From an uncultured Formosa sp. (lineage in GTDB: Bacteria; Bacteroidota; Bacteroidia; Flavobacteriales; Flavobacteriaceae): a stretch of DNA of 64,000 nt. Below the pieces are notes generated by a model. The model was not told the origin of the DNA and did not search any database. It saw only the letters and a program-made list of their open reading frames with translations. The stretch spans positions 1-64,000 of the forward strand of contig NZ_CANMTH010000010.1 in the NCBI RefSeq assembly GCF_947500765.1. Reading direction: 5' to 3'. Both the position numbers and the translations under genes were made by a program. This document shows positions 29,013-37,473 of the stretch, in pieces (the stretch's first letter is position 1; the number at the start of each line of letters is the position of its first letter).

Positions 29013-29921
29013 ATGTATACACAATCTTCAATAAAAAACCTTACAATAGAAGAAGTTGTGGAGATTATAGGAGATATACCACAAGAAGAAAATGGTTTAC
29101 ATATACATTATTCGAAAAGTAGGTTTAAAGAAATTCCAATAGGATATCCTTTTAGAGCCAATGCCTTCACCTTTATTTTAATCATTAAAGGAGAATTAAG
29201 GTTACAATTAAATTTACTTAATTATACAATTAATGCATTTGAAATTATTGCAATTAACCAACAAATGGTTACCCATGTTCAAGAAATGAGCAAAAATCTT
29301 GAAATTGTAACTATTAGCTTTAATGTAGATTTTATATTAAGAAACTCTATTAATAAAAGTGATATTGATACGTTAGACTTTTTTACGGCGAATAGTATAC
29401 CTAAATTAAAATTATCTAAAGAAGATTTTAAAGTGCTTATTTCAGTGGCAAAAATTTTAGAACAAAATAATCGCCTCGCAAAAAACAATCCCTATAATAA
29501 AGAAAAAATAATTCATAGTTTTAACTTATTGATGTACCATTATGCATCTTTATTAAAGAGACAGTATCCCAATATAGAGGAAAATTTATCTCGACAAGAA
29601 AAATTAGCACTTCGGTTTTTAAAATTGCTAAATGAAAATTTTAAACAAGAGCGTACGGTGCAATTTTATGCAGCTATTTTATGTTTAACTCCAGGTTATT
29701 TATCTAAAGTTTTAAAACATGTTTCAAAAAAAACAGCAAGTGAATTAATTGAAGAAGCCGTAATAATGGAGGCTAAATTACTTTTAAAAAATCAAACCTT
29801 ATCCATTTCAGAAATTGCAAACGAGCTTCAATTTAGTGACCAATCTTTCTTTGGTAAATACTTTAAAAAACACACAGGGTATTCACCTTCAAAGTTTAGA
29901 GAAATTAATTTTAAAAGTTAG
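29013..29921 (+). CDS. AraC-family transcriptional regulator
   Basis: This 302-residue regulator has an N-terminal cupin-like sensing half (about 20-150) and a C-terminal double helix-turn-helix (about 200-300). The latter is seen in FYAAILCLTPGYLSKVLKHV and IANELQFSDQSFFGKYFKKHTGYSPSKFRE. It stands 156 bases upstream of the RND efflux operon on the same strand, so it probably controls that operon. The ligand cannot be read from the sequence. It belongs to the common flavobacterial AraC type rather than to hybrid two-component systems. Confidence 0.92.
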   Translation: MYTQSSIKNLTIEEVVEIIGDIPQEENGLHIHYSKSRFKEIPIGYPFRANAFTFILIIKGELRLQLNLLNYTINAFEIIAINQQMVTHVQEMSKNLEIVTISFNVDFILRNSINKSDIDTLDFFTANSIPKLKLSKEDFKVLISVAKILEQNNRLAKNNPYNKEKIIHSFNLLMYHYASLLKRQYPNIEENLSRQEKLALRFLKLLNENFKQERTVQFYAAILCLTPGYLSKVLKHVSKKTASELIEEAVIMEAKLLLKNQTLSISEIANELQFSDQSFFGKYFKKHTGYSPSKFREINFKS

Positions 29922-30042
29922 TTATTAGACCAAAAAACTAGCTTAATATTCTCTTTTTTTATTTTTTAAATATAAAAACAACCAATTTAGACCAATATTT
30001 TCCTTTTGTAAACCTGTTGTAGTTCTATTAATAATAAGATTT

Positions 30043-30075
30043 TTGTTGCCTATAATCCTAAAATTATAGCAACAA
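30043..30075 (+). repeat. Inverted repeat abutting the efflux operon start codon
   Basis: TTGTTGCCTATAAT and ATTATAGCAACAA pair over 13 positions with a single bulged C and a short CCTAAA-type loop. The repeat ends 2 bases before the ATG at 30078, so as RNA it would enclose the ribosome landing area; as DNA it could be an operator. Confidence 0.6.
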
Positions 30076-30077
30076 AT

Positions 30078-31091
30078 ATGAAGCAAATTATCACTTTAAC
30101 AACTTTAATTTTATTATTAGTAGGTTGTTCAGATAAAAAGGAAACGGTAAAACAAACTATTATTCCTAAGGTTACTGTAAAAAAAATACAAACAAGTTCT
30201 GAAACTGAAGTTTTAAATTATAGCGGAACCATTGAGGCAGACAATACCGTGTCTTTAGGTTTCTCTGTTCCAGGCCGGATTTCAAAAGTCTATGTGCAAG
30301 AGGGGCTAAAAGTAAAACAAGGGCAGTTACTAGCAGCAATAGACCAAACTACATATAAAAATGCATTTGATATAGCGAATGCTGGCTTAGAACAAGCTAA
30401 TGATAACTTTAATAGATTACACAATTTATATGAAAAAGGAAGTTTGCCAGAACGCGATTTTATTGCCGTTAAAGTGGCTGTAGCTCAAGCTAACGCAAAT
30501 AAAAATTTAGCAGAAAAAAATTTAGCAGACACGAATCTTTATGCACCTTTTTCTGGAATGATTACTTCTAAAATGACAGAAATAGGAGCTACGGCAGCAC
30601 CAGGAGTTCCGGCTTTTACTGTTATGAAAACAAATAAGGTTTACGCCAAGGCTTCTATTACGGAATCGGAAATAGCTAAACTTAAAATTGGTACAGATGC
30701 TAAGGTTGAAATATCCTCATTAAATGAAATTTTTAATGGCAAAGTCGCTATTGTAAATCCAAGTGCAGATGCATTAACCAGAACGTTTAATGTAAAAGTA
30801 AGGATTGATAATAATGAAGATAAGTTATTACCAGGCATGATTAGTACTATAAAAATCAATACGGGTAATACCGTAAAGGTTATTTCAATTCCTTCAGAAA
30901 GTGTGGTAAGAGATGCTAACAATATACTCTATGTGTTTGTGGTCAAAAATAATAAAGCCATTAAAAAAAGAGTATCTCTTGGAAACTTTAAAGGTAATGA
31001 AGTCATCGTTACAGAAGGTTTAGCAATTGGAGATTCAGTTGTAATTGCAGGAAATAAAAATTTAAAAGATGGACAAACAGTGTCTCTATAA
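30078..31091 (+). CDS. RND efflux membrane fusion protein (lipoprotein)
   Basis: This is a 337-residue periplasmic adaptor of the HlyD/AcrA type. The lipoprotein signal MKQIITLTTLILLLVGC places Cys17 as the anchor. A biotinyl-lipoyl-like segment (VPGRISKVYVQEGLKVKQGQLLA), a helical hairpin (about 85-155) and beta-barrel domains (ALTRTFNVKVRIDNNEDKLLPGM) follow. It links the RND pump to TolC. It is 14 bases upstream of the pump gene. The start codon sits just behind a strong inverted repeat. Confidence 0.95.
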   Translation: MKQIITLTTLILLLVGCSDKKETVKQTIIPKVTVKKIQTSSETEVLNYSGTIEADNTVSLGFSVPGRISKVYVQEGLKVKQGQLLAAIDQTTYKNAFDIANAGLEQANDNFNRLHNLYEKGSLPERDFIAVKVAVAQANANKNLAEKNLADTNLYAPFSGMITSKMTEIGATAAPGVPAFTVMKTNKVYAKASITESEIAKLKIGTDAKVEISSLNEIFNGKVAIVNPSADALTRTFNVKVRIDNNEDKLLPGMISTIKINTGNTVKVISIPSESVVRDANNILYVFVVKNNKAIKKRVSLGNFKGNEVIVTEGLAIGDSVVIAGNKNLKDGQTVSL

Positions 31092-31105
31092 AAGAACTGA
31101 ATAAG

Positions 31106-34100
31106 ATGATGAAAAAAGTAAAAATAAACTTTATAGAGGCAGCAATGAAATACCGTCAGGTAACCATTGTGCTTACCATATTGTTAATGATTTTAGGTGT
31201 ATATGCTTTGGCTACCATGGCCCGAAGTGAAGACCCACAAATTACCGTTCGCAAGGGATTGGTAATAGCAGCATTTCCTGGCGCAGACGAGTTACAAGTA
31301 GAACAACAATTAACCAATCAAATTGAACAGTTTTTATTCGGTTTTGAGGAAGTTAGAAAGGAGAAAACAATCTCAGATACCAAAGAAGGACAAGTGGTGG
31401 TTACTGTAGAGTTAAATGAAAATGTAGTAGATACAGATGGTTTTTGGGCAACTTTACAACATGGTTTAAATACGACATTCAAACAAAATTATACGTTACC
31501 ACAAGGTATAATTGGTCCAATAGTTAACAGTGACTTTGGAGATGTGGTGGCGCAAATGATTACTGTTTCTGCACCAGGACGAAGTTATGCAGAGATTGAA
31601 ACTTATTTAGATGAGTTAGAAGATGGCTTAAAGACCATTTTCGAAACATCAAAAATTAAACGTTACGGTGGACAAAAACAGCAAATTTATGTAACGGTTA
31701 AAGATGAAAAAATGAAACAGTATGGTTTCGATTTTTCAACTATAGCTCAAATTATTCAAATGCAAAATAATACCGGCTATTCTGGAGGAATTACATTAGA
31801 GAATTCGGAAGTCTCTGTGTTTGCCAAAAATCAATATAAAAATGAAGCAGATTTAGGCAATCAAATTGTATACAGTAGTCCAGATGGCAAAGTTGTTCGC
31901 TTAAAAGATGTGGCAACTATTGAACGTCGTTACGAAGAAGTTTCAAGCTACATTAAGGTAAATGATGAAAAAGTAATGATGTTAACTGTAGAGATGCAGC
32001 CCGGTAATAATATCGTTCAATTTGGAGAGAAAATAACAGATAAAATTAATGAAGTAAAAAAACGATTACCACAAGATGTTCAAATTACCACTATTGTAGA
32101 CCAACCTGCAGTTGTAAAAGCAAGTATTAGCCATTTTATGTTAGAATTTGTTATCGCAATTGTGGCAGTAATTATTGTAGTAATTCTGTTATTACCCTTT
32201 CGTGTGGCAATAGTTTCGGCAGTGGCATGTCCAATTGCTATCGTCATTACATTCGGTATTTTAAACGTTATTGGTGTAGAAATTCATCAAGTCACCTTAG
32301 CCGCATTAATTATAGTATTGGGTATGGTAGTAGATAATGCTATTGTAGTTGTAGATAATTATATAGAAAAATTAGATGAAGGTGAAGACCGATGGACAGC
32401 TGCTTGGCAAAGTGGTACCCAATTAATGGTGCCAATTTTCACAGCAACAATGGCAATTATTTTTGCCTTTATACCGTTGGCTTTTTTCTTAAATGGATTA
32501 GCTAAAGAGTTTATCCAGGCTTTACCAATTGCTGTAGCAGTAGCTTTATTTGCATCATTGTTAGTTGCATTGTTGTTAACACCATATATGTGCTATGTCT
32601 TTATTAAAAAAGGATTAAAGCACAAGGTAAGTGATGGGGATAAAAAAAGTATGTTAGATAGATTGCAGCATGTGTTTAATAATGCTTTAGATTATAGTTT
32701 TAAATGGCCAAAAGCAACCTTGTTTTGTGGATTTTTATCTGTTTTAATTGCCATTTTAATAGCAATGGGCTTAGAGCAGGAATTATTCCCAACTGCAGAA
32801 CGAAATCAGTTTAACATAGAAGTGTGGCTGCCTAACGGAGGAAATTTAAAACAAACTGAAGACGTTGTAAAACGTATTGAAAACGAAATAAAAAAAGAAG
32901 AAAGGGTTTTAGGCGTGGCAAGTTTTGTTGGCACCAGTTCTCCTAGGTTTCATTCTACGTATGCACCAGAATTTCCTCGAAAAAACTTTGCCCAAATCTT
33001 TATAACTACAACAGGTAAAGAAGCTACACAAGAATTAGCAGATGAGTACATTAAAAAATTTGAAGGTTTCATTCCAGATGGTTATATCCGCATAAGACAA
33101 CTTTCAATGAAAGAAACGCCAGCACCTATTGAAGTAAGAATTGTGGGTAAAGATTTAAATACACAAAAACAAGTAGCAGAACAAGTAAAAGTAATTTTAG
33201 AAGATGCTCAAGGTACAAACTGGATAAGAACATCGTATCAAGACGATTATTATGGCGTAAAAGTAAATTTAAACGACGATAAGGCCAACCGTTTAGGCGT
33301 AACCAATGCAATAGTTTCACAAACTTTGGGAGCAGGCTTAAAAGGGTATCCGGTATCTACGTTATACGAAGGGGATAAAGCGATAGATATTTTATTGCGT
33401 TTTGATGCTGAAAATCGTGAGAATTTTAATGATTTAGGTGCTTTAAATATACCTACAGTATTTGGTACAAAAGTTCAATTAAGAGAGGTCGCAGACATTA
33501 CTCCTGAGTGGCATACAGGAACCATTACTCATAGAAATGGTTTAAGAACATTAACGGTTAAAGCTGAAACACAGTTAGGAATAAAAGCCGCCTCTATCCA
33601 AAATAATATCATGCCTAAAATTGATACTTTACACTTACCAGACGACATATCAATTACCTATGGAGGTGAATACGAAAGTACTAATGAAACAGCACCACAC
33701 ATGATTGCGTCTTTAGGGATAAGTTTAATATTAATCTTTTTAGTGCTTTTATTTCAATTCAAGGATTTTACAAAAGTCTTAATTGTTTTAGCAACATTTC
33801 CGTTGAGTTTACTAGGCGCATTTTTGGGCTTATTACTTACGGGAAATCCAATTGGTTTTACGGCTTTTATGGGAATAATTAGTCTTATTGGTATAGTGGT
33901 AAGAAACGGAATTATTTTGGTGGATTATGCAGACGAGCTGGTCTTAGAACACGGTTATACCGTAAAAGCAGCGGCTAAAGCATCAGGAAAAAGACGTATG
34001 CGTCCCATCTTTTTAACCTCTGCAGCAGCAGCTATTGGTGTGGTTCCTATGATTATTGGTAAATCACCACTGTGGGCACCTTTAGGAAGTGTGTTAGCCG

Positions 34101-34306
34101 TAGGACTAATAGTTTCAATGGTGCTAACCTTATTTATAGTGCCTATACTTTACTACAGGTTTGTTAAGCCGCAAGCAGACGAAGTACATTCTCGTCCGGG
34201 TACTGAAGAATATGAAACTATTTTATATAAACCCAAAAAGAAAAGTAAAACACTTCGCAAATTAGAAGTGATGACGTATAAATTAAAAAAACGAATCAAG
34301 AACTAG
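31106..34306 (+). CDS. RND multidrug efflux pump (HAE1 family)
   Basis: This is a 1066-residue inner-membrane RND transporter. After a cytosolic start the first helix covers VTIVLTILLMILGVYALATMA. Two large periplasmic loops and twelve helices are apparent, and helix 4 contains GMVVDNAIVVVDNYIE, which holds the proton-relay acidic pair. NGIILVDYADE marks the second half. Substrate range cannot be told; ARSEDPQI is typical of the smaller AcrB-like branch. It is the middle gene of a fusion-pump-TolC operon probably controlled by the adjacent AraC regulator. Confidence 0.96.
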   Translation: MMKKVKINFIEAAMKYRQVTIVLTILLMILGVYALATMARSEDPQITVRKGLVIAAFPGADELQVEQQLTNQIEQFLFGFEEVRKEKTISDTKEGQVVVTVELNENVVDTDGFWATLQHGLNTTFKQNYTLPQGIIGPIVNSDFGDVVAQMITVSAPGRSYAEIETYLDELEDGLKTIFETSKIKRYGGQKQQIYVTVKDEKMKQYGFDFSTIAQIIQMQNNTGYSGGITLENSEVSVFAKNQYKNEADLGNQIVYSSPDGKVVRLKDVATIERRYEEVSSYIKVNDEKVMMLTVEMQPGNNIVQFGEKITDKINEVKKRLPQDVQITTIVDQPAVVKASISHFMLEFVIAIVAVIIVVILLLPFRVAIVSAVACPIAIVITFGILNVIGVEIHQVTLAALIIVLGMVVDNAIVVVDNYIEKLDEGEDRWTAAWQSGTQLMVPIFTATMAIIFAFIPLAFFLNGLAKEFIQALPIAVAVALFASLLVALLLTPYMCYVFIKKGLKHKVSDGDKKSMLDRLQHVFNNALDYSFKWPKATLFCGFLSVLIAILIAMGLEQELFPTAERNQFNIEVWLPNGGNLKQTEDVVKRIENEIKKEERVLGVASFVGTSSPRFHSTYAPEFPRKNFAQIFITTTGKEATQELADEYIKKFEGFIPDGYIRIRQLSMKETPAPIEVRIVGKDLNTQKQVAEQVKVILEDAQGTNWIRTSYQDDYYGVKVNLNDDKANRLGVTNAIVSQTLGAGLKGYPVSTLYEGDKAIDILLRFDAENRENFNDLGALNIPTVFGTKVQLREVADITPEWHTGTITHRNGLRTLTVKAETQLGIKAASIQNNIMPKIDTLHLPDDISITYGGEYESTNETAPHMIASLGISLILIFLVLLFQFKDFTKVLIVLATFPLSLLGAFLGLLLTGNPIGFTAFMGIISLIGIVVRNGIILVDYADELVLEHGYTVKAAAKASGKRRMRPIFLTSAAAAIGVVPMIIGKSPLWAPLGSVLAVGLIVSMVLTLFIVPILYYRFVKPQADEVHSRPGTEEYETILYKPKKKSKTLRKLEVMTYKLKKRIKN

Positions 34307-34366
34307 AGATAAGACTATAGAGCTACTGTTTAATAGCTATTTATCAATTATTGATTAAGACCGTAG

Positions 34367-34387
34367 TATCTATAGTTCTTATAGATA
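34367..34387 (+). repeat. Hairpin between the pump and tolC genes
   Basis: TATCTATA and TATAGATA form a perfect 8-base stem around GTTCT, ending 15 bases before the TolC start. A second small dyad (TCAAT-T-ATTGA) lies just upstream. It may tune expression of the third gene of the operon. Confidence 0.45.
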
Positions 34388-34402
34388 AACTTAAAATACA
34401 TT

Positions 34403-35677
34403 ATGAATACATATAAATTTACCCTATTGGTAGTTTTTTTTCTGGGGTTAAACACATGCTATCAGGCTTTAGCTCAAGACCGCTTGTTGAGTTTAGAAGA
34501 TGCTAAAGCAATGGCATTATCTAATAATAAAAAAATTAAAAAAGCAGCTAAAACCATTGAAGCAGCCGAAGCAGCGCAGTCATCGGTTTATGCATCAGAT
34601 AAGCCCTTTATAAATGCAAACGGTGTTGGAGTACATGTTGGAGACCCTTTAGATGTGTTATTACCAGAATATTTAGGAACAGCTTCTTTAGGAATAACTC
34701 AAGTAATTTATGCTGGTAGCAAAATAAACACTGCTAAAAAAATGAGCGCGACAGCTGTCGATTTGTATACATCACAAAAAGAATTAACAGGTAGGGAAGT
34801 ATTTTTAGAGGTTGAAACTACATATTGGCAAATAATAAATGTTAAAAGTAAAGTCAAGTTAGCGCAAAAATATAAAGCGTTGTTAACAGAATTATTGAAA
34901 GATTTAATCAACTCATACAATGCTGGTATTATATATAAAAATGATGTGTTACGTGTGCAAGTACAATTAAATCAGGCTGAATTAGATTTAACAAAAGCAA
35001 AAGATGGACTTAAACTACTAAAACTTAAGATGGCACAATTAACAGGTATGTCTAATATCGATTTTTTAGTACAAGACACTATGCGTAATGATGTGGTTTT
35101 AATAGAAGAGGTTTCAGAATCAATAGCAATTGCTAACAGACCAGAAATTAAAATGATTAAAAGTGCTGTTGAAATTGAAGAATTACAATCTAAAATTTTA
35201 GAAGCTGACAGAAAACCTACCATCGCACTTAATGTAAGCGGATTCTATGCTAACGGAAAGCAAATAAATGTTACAAATGGAAGTAATGATTTGACGTCGT
35301 ATTACGGTTTATTAAATGTTAATATTCCCGTATTTGACTGGGGAGGCAGAAAGCAGAAAGTCAAGGAACAAAAATTTAAGGTCGAAGCACAAAAATTAGA
35401 ATTGGAAGATAAAGAAGAATTGCTGTCACTTCAAATTAAAAACGCCTATTTAATACTTCAACAGTCTATACAGAAAGTAGATATCACAGAAAAATCTTTA
35501 CAACAAGCCGATGAAAATTTAAGATTAAATCAAGATAGATTTGATGCCGGAACAGTAACAGGAAAAGATGTGTTAGAAGCGCAAGTGCTTTGGCAACAAG
35601 CCTATTCAGAAGTTATAGATGCTAAAGCAAGTTTTAGAATTAATGAGGCTAATTACAAAAAAGCTATTGGGCAATAA
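34403..35677 (+). CDS. TolC-like outer-membrane efflux protein
   Basis: This 424-residue protein has a signal peptide (MNTYKFTLLVVFFLGLNTC..., cleavage near ALAQ). The repeated coiled-coil OEP halves are visible, with LSLEDAKAMALSNNKKIKKA at the start of the first and RFDAGTVTGKDVLEAQVLWQQAYSE in the second. It forms the outer-membrane channel of the tripartite pump encoded just upstream. A 96-base gap with hairpins separates it from the pump gene. Confidence 0.94.
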   Translation: MNTYKFTLLVVFFLGLNTCYQALAQDRLLSLEDAKAMALSNNKKIKKAAKTIEAAEAAQSSVYASDKPFINANGVGVHVGDPLDVLLPEYLGTASLGITQVIYAGSKINTAKKMSATAVDLYTSQKELTGREVFLEVETTYWQIINVKSKVKLAQKYKALLTELLKDLINSYNAGIIYKNDVLRVQVQLNQAELDLTKAKDGLKLLKLKMAQLTGMSNIDFLVQDTMRNDVVLIEEVSESIAIANRPEIKMIKSAVEIEELQSKILEADRKPTIALNVSGFYANGKQINVTNGSNDLTSYYGLLNVNIPVFDWGGRKQKVKEQKFKVEAQKLELEDKEELLSLQIKNAYLILQQSIQKVDITEKSLQQADENLRLNQDRFDAGTVTGKDVLEAQVLWQQAYSEVIDAKASFRINEANYKKAIGQ

Positions 35678-35703
35678 AACTAACACTATTACATAATTTG
35701 GTC

Positions 35704-36939
35704 ATGAAAACAGAGGGTGAAATTTTACAGCAATTAGTATTAATTAGAGACTTTACGTTTGAAATAATTGACAAAGAGTCTGATAAAAACCTATACACCT
35801 CAATAAGTAAAGTCTATAGAATTGAAAAAAACATCAACATTATAATTGATGAGGAAAATATTGAAATTGCAAAAAAACATTACTTGTACCTGGCCAATTA
35901 TGTTTTAAATATACAACAAGCTACTACTAATACACATAACTTAAATTTTAGAGAAAGTACCACATTTATAAATCAAATTCTAGAAGAGTTAAAGCTTAAA
36001 TTTGATTTAGAAAAAGAACTCATAGATAACGTACAAACAATTATCATTGAAGCACTTCCTGTTAGCGAAAAAAAATCAATAGAGGCAAAAATTATTTCAG
36101 ATGCAAATATTATGGATTTTGTTGGTAAGCAAGGTAGAGAAAGACTAAAACTGATGTATGAGCAAATGATTTTAAAAGATATTAAGCTATCTAAGAACAA
36201 TTGGTATGATGCGTTAATAGGCATTTTAGATGCTCATAAAATTGAAACAAATTATGGACAAACCTATATTAAACCATCTATCGATAAATTATATAAATCT
36301 TTACAGAAAGAACGAAAAAACCTAAAAAATCAAACCAATTTAATTTTACAAAAAGAATTAAAAATTAGCGATAAAGAGATAAAAAAATTAAAAAAAGATA
36401 TCGGTAAAAATAAGAATAGAGACGATAGAGGTATTCAAACACTTTTTAGAAATACATCTAAAAACCATTACACATTAAATAAAATGGTAGACGGAAAAGC
36501 GCGTATAATGATAACGATAAACTCAATTATATTATCTCTTATATTAGGAGGCATCATAGGTAAATCATCTAATGAAGTCGTTGTAAATATTCCATCCATC
36601 ATTTTTGCGGTTACTACTTTAATATCTATAGTTTTTGCTATTATTTCTATAACACCAAATAGAACACAGGGAAACTTTACCGAAGAAGATATAAGAAGTA
36701 AAAAAGGAAATTTACTTTATTTTGGAAACTTCCATAACATGCATTATCGTGATTTTGAATGGGCTTTCTTACAGCTTTTACAAGATAAAGATTATCTGTA
36801 CTCTTCAATGATTAGAGATTTCTATTATCAAGGACAAATATTACATGTTAAAAACAAACTAATTAGAATATCGTTGTATTCATTTCTAATTGGTTTAGTA
36901 ATAGCAATAGCGTCTCATTTTGTTATCTACTGGTTATAG
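35704..36939 (+). CDS. Pycsar-effector-like membrane protein with degenerate HD domain
   Basis: This is a 411-residue protein; I take the ATG at 35704 rather than the TTG two codons earlier. The C-terminal part (about 245-410) matches the PycTM/DUF5706 family: TLFRNTSKNHYTLNKMVDGKA, a helix pair (about 268-316), NLLYFGNFHNM, YLYSSMIRDFYYQGQ and a last helix (about 388-409). The N-terminal 200 residues align in shape with the HD domain usually fused to it, ending in SDANIMDFVGKQG, but the metal His and His-Asp positions read SIS and LNI. It is 26 bases after tolC. Function is unproven. Confidence 0.75.
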   Translation: MKTEGEILQQLVLIRDFTFEIIDKESDKNLYTSISKVYRIEKNINIIIDEENIEIAKKHYLYLANYVLNIQQATTNTHNLNFRESTTFINQILEELKLKFDLEKELIDNVQTIIIEALPVSEKKSIEAKIISDANIMDFVGKQGRERLKLMYEQMILKDIKLSKNNWYDALIGILDAHKIETNYGQTYIKPSIDKLYKSLQKERKNLKNQTNLILQKELKISDKEIKKLKKDIGKNKNRDDRGIQTLFRNTSKNHYTLNKMVDGKARIMITINSIILSLILGGIIGKSSNEVVVNIPSIIFAVTTLISIVFAIISITPNRTQGNFTEEDIRSKKGNLLYFGNFHNMHYRDFEWAFLQLLQDKDYLYSSMIRDFYYQGQILHVKNKLIRISLYSFLIGLVIAIASHFVIYWL

Positions 36940-37473
36940 TATTATATCGTTAAACATTTAGTTATTTTAAAATTTATTTATGAAAAGTAATAATAAAAAT
37001 AGAATTTCAGACACAGTCCACTGACTCTCAAGTGGGTGTAATTTTTACATAACTACACAATTGTGATGATGACTCGAATTTGGTAAATCCATCCGTCATT
37101 AACACTAAAAACAACGCCATCTTCTGGCCTTTTCTTGGAATAGAAGTTAATAAGGTAAATTGTGAACTGTTTCATTGAATAGTTATTAATCCATTAGACA
37201 ACTATCCCTATCAAATAAGCAAAAATACCCACCACAGCCCCTGATATTAATACAAATACTAGGAGACGTGTAATGCCCTTTTTTAAATCGGAAATCTCTC
37301 CAAAGAAATGATCAGCATTAAGATGTATTCGTACATAAGAATTTACCTCCTGTACAGTACACACATAAAAAACGATAGCAAACAGATATATGTCTTGTAT
37401 TTAATGCTCTTAAAAAAGTAAAGCCTCCAACTCTAAAGGATTAAGGACTTTAAAAATAGTATTTACAACGAAA
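36940..37473. other. Gap between the two gene blocks
   Basis: About 530 bases. The left third contains a small dyad (CCACT and AGTGG around 37018-37036). The rest holds remnant-like minus-strand reading frames, listed separately. No intact gene and no clear T-tailed terminator for the converging genes was seen. Confidence 0.45.
37053..37400 (-). pseudogene. Possible broken membrane-protein gene (two short frames)
   Basis: A 68-codon minus-strand open frame (37194-37400) has no Met but reads like protein, with two hydrophobic segments (LFAIVFYVC and LLVFVLISGAVVGIFAYLIG) around VQEVNSYVRIHLNADHFFGE. It is followed by a 40-codon ATG frame (37053-37175) reading MKQFTIYLINFYSKKRPED then GVVFSVNDGWIYQIRVI. 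Both are stopped early. I do not recognise the family. They may be debris of one gene, or chance. Confidence 0.3.

Noticed and set aside
35698..35703. TTG start for the Pycsar-like gene
   Set aside because: An ATG two codons later is the more usual start and costs no conserved sequence.
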